Of a DNA stretch of 64,000 nucleotides, positions 16,802-26,275 are shown piece after piece (the first letter of the stretch is position 1; every line of letters begins with the position of its first letter). The DNA is from JALORV01 sp963766365 (GTDB lineage: Bacteria > Pseudomonadota > Gammaproteobacteria > Burkholderiales > Burkholderiaceae_F): contig CAVXZK010000013.1 in NCBI GenBank assembly GCA_963766365.1, positions 186,001 through 250,000 of the forward strand, in the 5' to 3' direction. The translations under genes were made by a program, and so were the position numbers. The notes beneath the pieces were generated by a model. The model made no database searches. It was not told the DNA's origin and saw nothing but the letters and a program-made list of their open reading frames with translations.

Positions 16802-17272
16802 ATGCACTCAGCAACTTCTGAAGCCGTAGCCATGACCGGACCGCGCGCGCTGCACAACCGCGTAGCGGCAACGCTCACCGCACTGATTGGCCATGACCTG
16901 CTGGCACTCGCGGCGCGCTTCGGCATCGCCGGCGTGTTCTGGCTCTCCGGCCGGACCAAGGTCGAGGGCTGGCTAACTGTCAGCGACAACGCCGTGGCGC
17001 TCTTCGCCGATGAATACCAGGTACCACTGTTGCCCCCCGAACTCGGCGCCCACCTCGCCGCGTATGCCGAGCACCTGTTTCCGATCCTGCTGGTGCTGGG
17101 CCTGTTCACCCGCGCCTCGGCCCTTGCGCTGCTCGGCATGACCGCAGTGATCCAGATCTTCGTCTACCCGGACGCGTGGCCGACGCACCTGGTTTGGGCT
17201 ACGGCGCTGCTGTATCTCGCCGGTCGCGGCGCCGGACGCGTGTCGCTCGACTCCCTGCTGGCCCTGCGATGA
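16802..17272 (+). CDS. bufD1: DoxX family membrane protein (BufD1-like)
   Basis: 156 residues with four membrane helices in DoxX order: LAARFGIAGVFWLSGRTKVEGW, then HLFPILLVLGLFTRASALALLGM and TAVIQIFVYPDAWPTHLVWA. The start, 5 bp after the DUF2063 stop, has an AAGGA site inside the previous gene's end. DoxX proteins accompany bufferin operons; their role there, possibly redox input or membrane anchoring, is not established. Confidence 0.85.
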   Translation: MHSATSEAVAMTGPRALHNRVAATLTALIGHDLLALAARFGIAGVFWLSGRTKVEGWLTVSDNAVALFADEYQVPLLPPELGAHLAAYAEHLFPILLVLGLFTRASALALLGMTAVIQIFVYPDAWPTHLVWATALLYLAGRGAGRVSLDSLLALR

Positions 17273-18054
17273 CGCGTGCGGTGCGTGCGATCGTCGCCGG
17301 CCTTACGGTCGCCTCCGCGCTCGCGGCCGCTGAACCGACGGCCGCGGCAACCACCCGAACCTGCAGCGCCGTAAGTCCTGCACACCAGACGGCGCTCGTC
17401 GAGCTGTATACGTCGCAAGGCTGTTCGAGCTGTCCTCCCGCCGACCGCTGGCTCACCCAGCTCGATGCGCGCTATGCACGCGATCGCGTCGTGCCGATCG
17501 CGCTGCATGTGACCTACTGGGACTACATCGGCTGGAAGGATCCGTACGCGCATAGCGACTTCACTGCACGGCAGCGCGCGCTCGCCACGTCCAACGGCAG
17601 TCGCACGGTGTACACCCCTGGCGTATTCATCCAGGCGCAGGAATTTCCGCAGTGGTCCGGGCTCTCACAATTCGACAACGCCGTGCGCACGATCACGTCG
17701 TCTCCCGCTGCCGTACGCATCAGCGTGACGGCGTCGGTAGAGGCGACGACGGTGACAGTCACCGCCAGCGCGGTCGCGCTGGCGAGCGCACGCGAATCGC
17801 TGCTCTACATTGCTCTGGTTGAAAGCGGCCTCGCGACCAGTGTGCGGGCCGGAGAGAATCGTGGCGAGACATTGCGCAACAATCGCGTGGCCCGCGCCTG
17901 GAGTGGTGGCCTGCCGCTCCAGCCGGCGCCGGTCCGCTGGGAACTGCCCGCTCCCGTCGACCGGTCGCGCTACTCGATCGTCGCCTTCGCGCAGGAGTCG
18001 ACGGCGGGCGGACGCGTCCTGCAGGCCGTGGACCTGTCGCTGGGCGGCTGCTGA
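17269..18054 (+). CDS. DUF1223 secreted thioredoxin-like protein
   Basis: 261 residues. The ATG overlaps the DoxX stop by 4 bases (ATGA). After a signal peptide (cleavage near TAAA-TT) comes LVELYTSQGCSSCPPADRWL, a CxxC-type redox site on a thioredoxin-like fold, and then VPIALHVTYWDYIGWKDPYA and TVYTPGVFIQAQEF. The last third is beta-rich. DUF1223 proteins are periplasmic. Coupling to the bufferin genes suggests it keeps Cys of the peptide reduced or handles a thiol-bound metal; that is inference. Confidence 0.85.
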   Translation: MTRAVRAIVAGLTVASALAAAEPTAAATTRTCSAVSPAHQTALVELYTSQGCSSCPPADRWLTQLDARYARDRVVPIALHVTYWDYIGWKDPYAHSDFTARQRALATSNGSRTVYTPGVFIQAQEFPQWSGLSQFDNAVRTITSSPAAVRISVTASVEATTVTVTASAVALASARESLLYIALVESGLATSVRAGENRGETLRNNRVARAWSGGLPLQPAPVRWELPAPVDRSRYSIVAFAQESTAGGRVLQAVDLSLGGC

Positions 18055-18134
18055 CCACTAATTAGTAGCCCGACCGGGGCCACGCGGCGACAGACGTGGC
18101 ACGATGCCCGCATCGCCCCGGAAAGGAACCTAGG

Positions 18135-18983
18135 ATGCGTCGCAGGAAGTTCGCCACGGGCTTGTTGCTGCTTGCCGTCGCGCGCGCCGCTCCGGCGCGG
18201 TCCGCCACCCCTGCCGTGCGCTACGGCGGCCGGCTCTTCGACGGTCACCTGCACCTAAACTGGGAAAACGGCTTCCGTTTCCCTGTGGATGATGCCTTCG
18301 CGCTGATGCGCGCGAACGGCGTGGCGACGATCCTCGCGACCAGCCGACCGAACGACGGCACGCATGCTCTGGTCGATGGCGCCAACCAGGGCGTGCGCGT
18401 GGTGCCGTTCCTGCGTCCGTACCGCGTGCGCAGCGACGTGCAGACCTGGTCCACGGACACCACCATGCTGAACCTGCTCGAGGAGGAGTTCAGGCGCGGC
18501 TATTACGTCGGCCTGGGCGAATTCCACCTGAGCGGCGATGCCGCGGCGACCGACGTGGTCCGCCGCACCGTCGAGTTCGCACGCCAGCGCAACCTATGGC
18601 TACACGCACATGTCGATGACGCCGCGCTCGAGATCCTGTACCGCCACGACCCGAACGCCAAGATCATCTGGGCGCACACTGGCTTTTCCACACCGCCGGA
18701 GAAAGTCGCCGCGTACCTGCGCGCGCATCCGATGCTCGTCTGCGAACTCTCGTATCGCTACGGCATCACAGGTGAGGGTGGCAAGCTGACTTCCGAGTGG
18801 CGTCAGCTCTTCGAGGCATTTCCAGAGCGCTTCCTCATCGGCTCGGACACCTGGATTCCGCAGCGCTGGCAGGTCTACGGCGAGTTGATGGAAGGCTACC
18901 GCGCGTGGCTCGGACAGCTGCCGCGCACCGTGGCCGACCACATCGCGCACGGCAACGGCGAGCGGCTGTTCCCGCAACGCTGA
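18135..18983 (+). CDS. Exported TIM-barrel amidohydrolase
   Basis: 282 residues; the ATG is 3 bases after AAAGGAACCTA. The leader has a twin-arginine-like MRRRKFATG. Metal-site runs of the amidohydrolase superfamily are in order: FDGHLHLNW (HxH), YVGLGEFHLSG (Glu), LWLHAHVDD (His), IIWAHTGFS (His) and LIGSDTW (Asp). Substrate is unknown. It is not obviously part of the bufferin operon, since 80 bp with no SigF motif separate them. Confidence 0.8.
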   Translation: MRRRKFATGLLLLAVARAAPARSATPAVRYGGRLFDGHLHLNWENGFRFPVDDAFALMRANGVATILATSRPNDGTHALVDGANQGVRVVPFLRPYRVRSDVQTWSTDTTMLNLLEEEFRRGYYVGLGEFHLSGDAAATDVVRRTVEFARQRNLWLHAHVDDAALEILYRHDPNAKIIWAHTGFSTPPEKVAAYLRAHPMLVCELSYRYGITGEGGKLTSEWRQLFEAFPERFLIGSDTWIPQRWQVYGELMEGYRAWLGQLPRTVADHIAHGNGERLFPQR

Positions 18984-18993
18984 ACGCTTGTCG

Positions 18994-19010
18994 GCGCGAG
19001 AGCTTCGCGC
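18994..19010. terminator. Short hairpin between convergent genes
   Basis: A 6-bp stem (GCGCGA and TCGCGC) with a 5-base loop fills the 29-bp gap between the amidohydrolase and the convergent thiolase. There is no T-run. It may serve both transcripts, but short GC palindromes are common in this DNA. Confidence 0.35.
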
Positions 19011-19012
19011 GC

Positions 19013-20191
19013 TCAGCCGCGGCCGTACAGCGTGACGACGCAGGCACCGCCCAGCCCGAGGTTGTGCTGCAGGCCTAAACGCGCGCCTTCAACCTGCCGC
19101 GCTTGCGCCGTGCCGCGCAGCTGCTGCGTCAACTCGTAGCACTGCGCAAGCCCGGTGGCGCCGAGCGGATGGCCCTTGGAGAGCAGCCCGCCGGACGGGT
19201 TGGTGACTACCGCCCCACCGTAGGTGTTGTCGCCCTTCGCGACGAACCTGGACGCCTCGCCCGGCGCGCAGAAACCCAGTGCCTCGTAGCTGATCAGCTC
19301 ATTGTGTGCAAAGCAGTCGTGCAGTTCGCAGACGTCGATGTCCTCGGGCCCTACGCCGGCCTGTTCGTAGACCGCATCGGCCGCCGCCTTCGCCATGTCG
19401 GCGCCGACCAGGCTGATCATCGACTTCCCGAACGTGCTTGCCGTGTCGGTGGTCATCGCCTGCGCGAGGATACGGACCGCGCTGTCGATGCCATGTCGGC
19501 GCGCATAGTCTTCGGAGACCAGCAGCGCCGCAGCGGCGCCGCAGGTCGGCGGACACGCCATGAGCCGCGTCATCACGCCGGGCCAGACCTGCACGTCGGC
19601 CATCACCTGATCCGCCGTGACGACCTTGCGAAAGAGGGCGAGCGGATTCTTCTCGGCATGGCGACTCGCCTTGGCGCGGATCTGCGCGAAGGTCTCGAGC
19701 GGCGTGCCATAGCGCTGCATGTGCTCGCGCCCGGCACCGCCGAAGTAACGCAGCGCCAGCGGGATCTGTGATTCGCCGACCAGGGCGTCCGTCACTTCCT
19801 CGAAGCGGTCGAATGGCGTCGGCCGATCCGTGAAGACCGCGCCGAGCGCGCCGGGCTTCATCTGCTCGAAGCCCAGCGCCAGCACGCAGTCCGCGCCGGC
19901 GAGTATGGCCTGCCGCGCCAGGAACAGTGCGGTCGAACCGGTCGAACAGTTGTTGTTGACATTGACGATCGGCACGCCGGTGAGGCCCACTTCGTACAGC
20001 GCGCGCTGGCCCGCGGTCGAGTCACCATAAACGTAGCCGACGTAGGCCTGCTGCACCTCGGCGTATTGGACACCGGCGTCGGCCAGCGCCAGGCGCGCCG
20101 CCTCGGCGCCCATCTCGTAGTACGGCGGGTGATCCCCAGGCTTGCGGAACGGAATCATGCCGACTCCGGCGACGACGATCTCCTCTGACAT
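19013..20191 (-). CDS. Thiolase-superfamily protein (SCP2/acetyl-CoA acetyltransferase type)
   Basis: 392 residues. The ATG at 20191 is preceded by an AGGAG site; the frame is open further upstream but without family sequence. It carries the nucleophile Cys in NNNCSTGSTALFLARQ, the HDCFAHNE stretch, and the GHPLGATGLAQC motif near the C-terminus. That set is typical of the SCP2-thiolase and lipid-transfer thiolase group, which cleaves or condenses branched or sterol-type acyl-CoA. It is the second gene of an operon with acyl-CoA dehydrogenase, 17 bp apart, suggesting beta-oxidation of an unusual acyl chain. Confidence 0.9.
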   Translation of the reverse strand: MSEEIVVAGVGMIPFRKPGDHPPYYEMGAEAARLALADAGVQYAEVQQAYVGYVYGDSTAGQRALYEVGLTGVPIVNVNNNCSTGSTALFLARQAILAGADCVLALGFEQMKPGALGAVFTDRPTPFDRFEEVTDALVGESQIPLALRYFGGAGREHMQRYGTPLETFAQIRAKASRHAEKNPLALFRKVVTADQVMADVQVWPGVMTRLMACPPTCGAAAALLVSEDYARRHGIDSAVRILAQAMTTDTASTFGKSMISLVGADMAKAAADAVYEQAGVGPEDIDVCELHDCFAHNELISYEALGFCAPGEASRFVAKGDNTYGGAVVTNPSGGLLSKGHPLGATGLAQCYELTQQLRGTAQARQVEGARLGLQHNLGLGGACVVTLYGRG

Positions 20192-20208
20192 GGAATGCTC
20201 TCCTGCTG

Positions 20209-21354
20209 CTATAGCGAGCGCGCGATGATCTCTTTCATGATTTCGTTGGTGCCGCCGTAGATCGGCTGCACGCGTGCATCGACGTACATGCGCGCGATCG
20301 GATACTCGAGCATGTAGCCGTAACCACCAAAAAGCTGCAGGCATTCATCGACGACCTTGCACTGCAGGTCGGTCAGGTACCACTTGGCCATCGAAGCCGT
20401 CGCCGTATCCAGCGTGCCGTCCATCACCTGCTGGATGCATCGGTCGATGAAGGTGCGCGCGACCACGGCGAGTGTCTTGATCTCGGCGAGCTTGAAGCGC
20501 GTGTTTTGCATCTCGATCAGCTTCTGGCCGAACGCCGATCGTTCACGCGCGTAGTCCAGCGTCAGCCGGAGTGCGCGCTCGATTGCCGCAACGGCGCCGA
20601 TTCCGACCAGTGTCCGCTCATACGGCAGCTCGGACATCAGCTGCGCGAAACCCTTGCCTTCGACGCCGCCGAGCACCGCGCTGGCCGGCACGCGCACGTT
20701 GTCGAAGTAGAGCTCGCAGGTGTCCTGACCCTTCTGGCCAACCTTGTCGAGGATGCGGCCGACGCGAAAGCCCTGCACATTGCGCGTTTCGACCAGCAGC
20801 AGAGAGATGCCGCGCGCGCCGGCCGCGGTATCGGTCTTGGCGACGACGACAATCAGGTCCGCGAGATACCCATTGGAGATGAAGGTCTTCGAGCCGTCGA
20901 TCAGATAGCCGTCGCCGTCACGCACCGCGCGCGTGCGCACGCCTTGCAGATCGGAACCCGCCGCCGGCTCGGACATCGCTATCGCGCCGATCATCGCGCC
21001 ACTCGCGAGCTGGGGCAGGTACCTGCGCTTCTGTTCCTCGGTGCCGTGATTCAGCAGGTAGTGCGCGACGATGATGTGCACGTGCACGCCAAACGAAGTA
21101 TCGCCAGCGGCACCGAGCTCTTCGAACAGCGCGGCCATGTGCGCAAAGTTTCCACCGGCACCGCCATACTCTTCGGGGATGTCGGCACAAAGCACGCCCA
21201 GCTCGCCGGCCTGGGTCCACAGCGCCCGGTCGACATGCTGTTGCTTCGCGAAGCGCTCTTCATGCGGGACGATTTCCGTTTCGACGAACCGGCGCAGCGT
21301 GTCGCGGTAGACCTCGAGATCCGGCGACATCCAGGGGGAGATATAGGTCGTCAT
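20209..21354 (-). CDS. Acyl-CoA dehydrogenase
   Basis: 381 residues from MTTYISPW (the frame starts three residues earlier). Family runs are clear: AIAMSEPAAGSDLQG binds FAD and substrate, DGSKTFISNGYLADLIVVVAKTD follows, then VGQKGQDTCELYFDNVRVP and ERSAFGQKLIEMQNT. The catalytic Glu is expected in the last segment near PIYGGTNEIMKEIIARSL. The soluble flavoenzyme makes a 2,3-double bond in acyl-CoA and passes electrons to ETF. It is the first gene of the two-gene unit with the thiolase. Confidence 0.95.
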   Translation of the reverse strand: MTTYISPWMSPDLEVYRDTLRRFVETEIVPHEERFAKQQHVDRALWTQAGELGVLCADIPEEYGGAGGNFAHMAALFEELGAAGDTSFGVHVHIIVAHYLLNHGTEEQKRRYLPQLASGAMIGAIAMSEPAAGSDLQGVRTRAVRDGDGYLIDGSKTFISNGYLADLIVVVAKTDTAAGARGISLLLVETRNVQGFRVGRILDKVGQKGQDTCELYFDNVRVPASAVLGGVEGKGFAQLMSELPYERTLVGIGAVAAIERALRLTLDYARERSAFGQKLIEMQNTRFKLAEIKTLAVVARTFIDRCIQQVMDGTLDTATASMAKWYLTDLQCKVVDECLQLFGGYGYMLEYPIARMYVDARVQPIYGGTNEIMKEIIARSL

Positions 21355-21474
21355 GGCGCGCAACCGTTGTAGGCGACAAAAAATTCAAGCTAGCACGTCC
21401 GCACCGGCAATCGCAGCTCCCGCGTTGCTCCGGCCTAGAACGCGGCCTCGAAATCCGGCCGCAGCGCCTTCGGC

Positions 21475-22689
21475 CTACGCAGGTTCTTCGAATCCCCCAC
21501 TGCTCGGTGCTTCGTGCTGTTTCTCCAGCGCACCGACGCGCACGCCGAGCAGCCGGATGCGCCGGGCAAGGTCGACGCGCTTCAGGCATTCGCCGGCGGC
21601 GCGACGGATCGCCTGCGCATCGCTGACCGGCGCGGGCAGTGTCTGGTCACGCGTCACGGTGGCGAAGTCCTCGAAGCGCAGCTTGATGCCGATCGTGCGA
21701 CCCGCATAGTGCTTGCGCACCAGGTCCGCGGCGACCTGCCTGCATAGCGCTGTGAAGATGCGCGAGAGTTGCGCCCGGTCGCGCACCGCGTGCAGGTCAC
21801 GCTCGAACGTGGTTTCGCGGCTGATCGACTTCGGCTCGCTGTACGTCGCAACCGGCCGCTCATCGATGCCGCGCGCGGCGTCAGCCAGCCAGTGCCCGTA
21901 GCTCGCGCCTAACTGCTGCACCAGCCAGGCGCGGTCAGCCTGCGCCAGTTCGCCGATCGTGGCGATGCCCAGGCGCGCCAGCCTGGCGGCCGACTTCGGA
22001 CCGACGCCGTTCAACCGCCGCACGGACAGCAGTGCGAGCCGTGTTGCCACTTCCCGATCGGTGACGACCGTCAGGCCATCGGGCTTGTCAAGCTCGGAGG
22101 CGATCTTTGCGACCAGCTTGTTCGGCGCGAGCCCGACCGAGCAGCTGAGACCGGTCGCCTCTTTCACAGCCTGCTTCAGTTCTGCCGCCACCTCGCGTGC
22201 GCACCACCAGACGTTGCGTTGGGCATCGTCGGGGTCGACCTCCTCGTCGGTCGGCAGACGCGCCGCGATGACGTCGGTGAGATCGACGTAGATTTCGTCG
22301 ATGCCGCGATCTTCGACCTGCGGCGCGATCGCGTGCACCGCCGCCTTGAAGAGGCGCGAGTACTTGCGGTACTCGTCGAAGTCCACCGGCAGCAGCACCG
22401 CGTCGGGCGCCCTTGCTGCCGCCTTCATCATTCCCATCGCCGAGTTGACGCCGAGCGCCCGCGCCTCGTAGGTCGCGGTCGTGATCACGCCGCGGCCGGC
22501 ATAGCCGCGCAGCGTGGCAAAGCGGCGCCGGCGCTTTCCGGTGACAGGATCCACCTCCCAGGTGGGCTGGTGCTCGCGACCGCCGCCTATGACGACCGCC
22601 TGCCCACGCAGTTCCGGGTAACGCAGCAGTTCGACTGACGCGTAGAACGCATCCATGTCGAGGTGGGCGATGACGCGGAGGGCCTTCAT
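21475..22689 (-). CDS. dinB: DNA polymerase IV (Y family)
   Basis: 404 residues. Catalytic carboxylates lie in AHLDMDAFYASVELL at the N-terminus and IDEIYVDLTDV. The palm and little-finger runs include TGLSCSVGLAPNKLVAKIASE, and LNGVGPKSAARLARLGI is the helix-hairpin-helix of the thumb. The length is a little above the E. coli enzyme. There is no clear beta-clamp motif in the Glu/Pro-rich end. It performs error-prone bypass of lesions. It is divergent from a TPP enzyme across 157 bp; I saw no LexA box there. Confidence 0.95.
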   Translation of the reverse strand: MKALRVIAHLDMDAFYASVELLRYPELRGQAVVIGGGREHQPTWEVDPVTGKRRRRFATLRGYAGRGVITTATYEARALGVNSAMGMMKAAARAPDAVLLPVDFDEYRKYSRLFKAAVHAIAPQVEDRGIDEIYVDLTDVIAARLPTDEEVDPDDAQRNVWWCAREVAAELKQAVKEATGLSCSVGLAPNKLVAKIASELDKPDGLTVVTDREVATRLALLSVRRLNGVGPKSAARLARLGIATIGELAQADRAWLVQQLGASYGHWLADAARGIDERPVATYSEPKSISRETTFERDLHAVRDRAQLSRIFTALCRQVAADLVRKHYAGRTIGIKLRFEDFATVTRDQTLPAPVSDAQAIRRAAGECLKRVDLARRIRLLGVRVGALEKQHEAPSSGGFEEPA

Positions 22690-22846
22690 GCAGGTCGCAA
22701 GGCTACCGGCAGCTTCGCTGCGTTGCAGTGCGCCAGGAGGCTAGGCGGGCTGCAGTGGCTCGCCCATAATCGCCGCTCCTTCGGGGCGTCGCCGCGTGAG
22801 CGGCCCCTGATCGTGCAGTCTGTTCCCAACCGGAAGGAGGCAGACG

Positions 22847-24568
22847 ATGAGTACGAAGCAGGCGGCCGCTCTTACGGTCGCCGAGTGGGTGGCGCAGTTC
22901 CTGGTCGCGCGCGGCGTCGATCGCGTGTTCGGACTGCAAGGCGGGCACATCCAGCCGATCTGGGACCACCTCGCGCTCAAGGGCGTGCGCATCATCGACG
23001 TGCGCGACGAAGGCGCCGCGGTGCACATGGCGCATGCGCATGCGGTGTTGAGCGGCGGCATCGGCGTCGCCTCGGTCACCGCCGGCCCGGGCGTGACGAA
23101 CTGCGTTACAGCGATGGCCAACGCGCAACTGGAGCGCGTGCCGGTGCTGCTGATCGGCGGCTGCGCGCCGATGCCTCAGGACGACCTTGGCCCGCTGCAG
23201 GGCATCGATCACGTCTCCATCCTTCGCCCGGTGACGCGCAGCGCACGCACGCTGCGCATCGCCGGCAACCTGCTGCGCGACCTCGACAAGGCGGTATCGA
23301 CCGCGTTCGGCGACGGCAATGCTCCCGGACCTGTGTACGTCGAGATTCCAACCGACGTCCTGCGCCAGAGCGTGCCGCCGCGCGTCGTGCTTCCGGAGTA
23401 TCTGGCACCGCGGTCGCCGCGCCGGATTCCGCCCGACGCCGCGCAGGTCGAACAGGCGGTCGCGCTGATTTCCAGAGCGAAGCGCCCGCTGGTCCTCACT
23501 GGCCGCGGCGCGCTCGACGCCGGCGCTGAGCTGGTGGCGTTCCTCGATGCCTCGGGCGCCGTCTACCTCGATACCCAGGAGAGCCGCGGCCTCGTCCCGG
23601 CCGAGCATCCATCGACGATCGGCGCGATGCGTGGCCGCGCGATGCAGGAAAGCGATCTCGCGATCGTCATCGGCCGCAAGCTCGACTACCAGACCGGCTA
23701 CGGCTCGCCGGCCGTCTGGCCGAACGCCCGCTTCCTGCGTATCGGCGACAACGCCGAGGAACTGCGCGAGAACCGGCGCGGTGAAGTCGAACTCTTTGCG
23801 CATCCGGCCGCCGCTCTCGCGGCAATCACGCGCGCACTGGCGACGCGCAGGCCCGGCCTCGACACCGGCTGGTGCGAGACCCTGCGCAGCGAGCACCTGC
23901 GTCGCGCGCAGAAGTATGCGGCGTCGCTGGCCGAAGCTCCGGCGGGCAAGGACGGGCGCATGCACCCGAACCGCATCTTCGCCGCGCTGCGCGAGGTGCT
24001 GCGGCCTGATGCGATCACGATCGCCGACGGCGGCGACCTCCTGAGCTTCGCGCGCACCGGACTCGAGTCGCGCACCTATCTCGATGCCGGTGCGTTCGGC
24101 TGCCTGGGCGTGGGCACGCCCTACGGCGTCGCCGCCGCGCTGCTGCACCCGGAGCGGCAGGTGGTCGTCGTCACCGGCGATGGCGCGTTCGGCATCAATG
24201 CGATGGAGATCGACTCCGCCAAGCGACACGGCGCGAAGGTCGTCTTCATCGTCTCGAACAACGCGGCCTGGAACATCGAGCGGCTGGACCAGGAGATGAA
24301 TTACGGTGGCCGCATCGTCGGCACCGAACTGGCGTGGAGCGACTACGCGGCGATGGCGCGCGCGTTTGGCCTGCATGGCGAGCGGGTCACCGATCCGGCA
24401 CGACTGACCGATGCGATCCGCGCAGCGTTCGACAAGGCGCCGGCATTGATCGACGTCGTGGTGACGCGCGAAGCACTGAGTTCGGATGCCGGCAAGGGCC
24501 TCGCGTTCGCAGGAGACTTCCAGGCCTTGACGGCCTGGGACGAGGCGGAACGCGCGAGGCGCCAGTGA
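22847..24568 (+). CDS. Thiamine-diphosphate enzyme (acetolactate-synthase-like)
   Basis: 573 residues after a strong GGAGG site. It has three domains: PYR (FGLQGGHIQPIWD, catalytic-type Glu in VRDEGAAVHMAHAH), a central Rossmann-like domain, and PP with the TPP/Mg motif VVTGDGAFGINAMEIDSAKRHGAKVVFIVSNNAAWN. The layout equals acetolactate synthase, oxalyl-CoA decarboxylase and 2-hydroxyacyl-CoA lyase. Coupling (GTGA overlap) to an acyl-CoA ligase gene favours a CoA-linked lyase or decarboxylase over branched-chain amino acid synthesis. That choice is inference. Confidence 0.88.
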   Translation: MSTKQAAALTVAEWVAQFLVARGVDRVFGLQGGHIQPIWDHLALKGVRIIDVRDEGAAVHMAHAHAVLSGGIGVASVTAGPGVTNCVTAMANAQLERVPVLLIGGCAPMPQDDLGPLQGIDHVSILRPVTRSARTLRIAGNLLRDLDKAVSTAFGDGNAPGPVYVEIPTDVLRQSVPPRVVLPEYLAPRSPRRIPPDAAQVEQAVALISRAKRPLVLTGRGALDAGAELVAFLDASGAVYLDTQESRGLVPAEHPSTIGAMRGRAMQESDLAIVIGRKLDYQTGYGSPAVWPNARFLRIGDNAEELRENRRGEVELFAHPAAALAAITRALATRRPGLDTGWCETLRSEHLRRAQKYAASLAEAPAGKDGRMHPNRIFAALREVLRPDAITIADGGDLLSFARTGLESRTYLDAGAFGCLGVGTPYGVAAALLHPERQVVVVTGDGAFGINAMEIDSAKRHGAKVVFIVSNNAAWNIERLDQEMNYGGRIVGTELAWSDYAAMARAFGLHGERVTDPARLTDAIRAAFDKAPALIDVVVTREALSSDAGKGLAFAGDFQALTAWDEAERARRQ

Positions 24569-26182
24569 GCCGGCCCAGCCGTTCCAAGGCGGCGCGAGCG
24601 GCAGCCGTCGCGGGCCCGCCGCTCGGTGGCGTTCTGAATGTCGGCCAGATCGTCGCGGCACACGCGCGGCTGCAGCCGGACAAGATCGGCGCCCGCGACT
24701 CGAAGCGCACGCTGACGTTCGCGCAGTGGAACGAGCGCAGCAACAGCCTCGCCAATGCGCTGCTCGGCCTGGGCCTGGTGAAGGGCGACCGGGTCGCGAT
24801 ACTCGCCTACAACTGCATCGAGTGGCTCGAGCTGTACGTCGCGCTCGCCAAGGCCGGGCTGGTCGCCGTGCCGATCAACTTCCGACTGACGCCGCCGGAG
24901 ATCGAGTACATCGTCGCGAACGCCGAAGCGCGCGCGATGATCGTGCAGGACGCGCTACTCGAGAGCATCGAACCCGTGCGCCCGAACCTGCCGCTGATCG
25001 GCAAGGAGGCCTGGGTGCACTTCGGCGGACAGCGCACGCCGCGCGGCTGGCGCGGTGTCGAATCGCTCGTGCGCGCGGGCTCGGCGCGCGCGCCGGCCGT
25101 GGAGGTGGCGCCGGCCGACACCTGGGCACTGATGTACACCTCGGGCACCACCGGACGACCGAAGGGCGCGATTCGCAATCACCAGGGCAGCGCGCTGATC
25201 TCGCTGGTCACCGCCTTCGACATGGGGCTGACGCGGCAGGACACCGGGCTTCTGGTGATGCCGATGTGTCACGCGAACTCGCTCTACTTCAGCTTCACCT
25301 TCACCTACCTAGGCGCGACCTGCGTCGTCGACGACCGCCGGAGTTTCGACCCGGAGGCGCTGCTGCAGTCAATGGCGCAGCAGCACATCACCTTCACTTC
25401 GCTGGTGCCGACGCACTACATCATGATGCTGGGCCTGCCGCCACAGGTGAAGGCGCGCCACGATGTGTCGAGCATGCGCAAGCTGATGATTTCCTCGGCC
25501 CCGGCGCGGCGCGACACCAAGCTTGCGGTCCTCGAGCACTTCAGCAATTCGCAACTCCACGAGTTGTACGGCTCGACCGAGGCCGGCTGGGTCACGCTGC
25601 TGCGCCCCGACGAGCAGATCGACGCACCTGGGCTCGGTGGGACGCGAATGGACCGGTTCCGGCCCGGTGCGCCTGCTGGACCCCGATGGCCGCGATGTGC
25701 CCGACGGCGACGTGGGCGAACTCTTCTCGCGTACGCCCTATACGTTCGACGGCTACTGGAAGAACCCCGAGAAGACCTCTGAAGCGCTGCGCCCCGACGG
25801 TTACTGCAGTGTTGGCGACCTCGCACTGCGCGATGCGGGCGGCTTCATCCACCTCGTCGACCGCAAGAGCAACATGATCATCAGTGGCGGCGAGAACGTC
25901 TATCCGTCGGAAGTCGAGGAGGTGGTTGGCCGCTGCCCGGGCGTCAAGGATGTCGCGGTGATCGGCCTGCCGCACGACAAGTGGGGCGAGGCCGTGCATG
26001 CGGTGGTCGTACTGCATCCCGACGCGAAGCTCACTGAAGATCACGTGCTCGACTGGTGCCGCGACCGCATTGCCGGCTACAAGCGCCCGCGTGCCGTCAC
26101 CTTCGTCTCGGAGAGCGAGATGCCCCGCACGGCCACCGGCAAGATCCTGCATCGGAAGTTGCGGGAGCGCCTGACGAACTGA
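24565..26182 (+). pseudogene. Acyl-CoA synthetase (AMP-forming), split by a single-base frameshift
   Basis: The gene opens at a GTG that overlaps the previous stop (GTGA). Frame 1 runs to about 25624 and carries the AMP-binding motif YTSGTTGRPKGAIRNH and ELYGSTEAGW. The protein then continues in the next frame from LGSVGREWTGSGPVRLLD to SGGENVYPSEVEEVVG and the C-terminal Lys region TATGKILHRKLRERL. One extra G at 25624 (GAC-G-CAC) explains the switch; with it removed the product would be about 538 residues and complete. It would activate a carboxylic acid as acyl-CoA. It is either a recent mutation or a sequence error. The frameshift leaves only the N-terminal domain translatable. Confidence 0.88.
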
Positions 26183-26275
26183 ACCATGCGCTGGCTGCGC
26201 AGCGCGCTGCGCCGTCGCCAGCGTGGGATCCGCCGCAGCGTTTATCCTGCGATATCGCTTCCTTCAGGTACGCGC

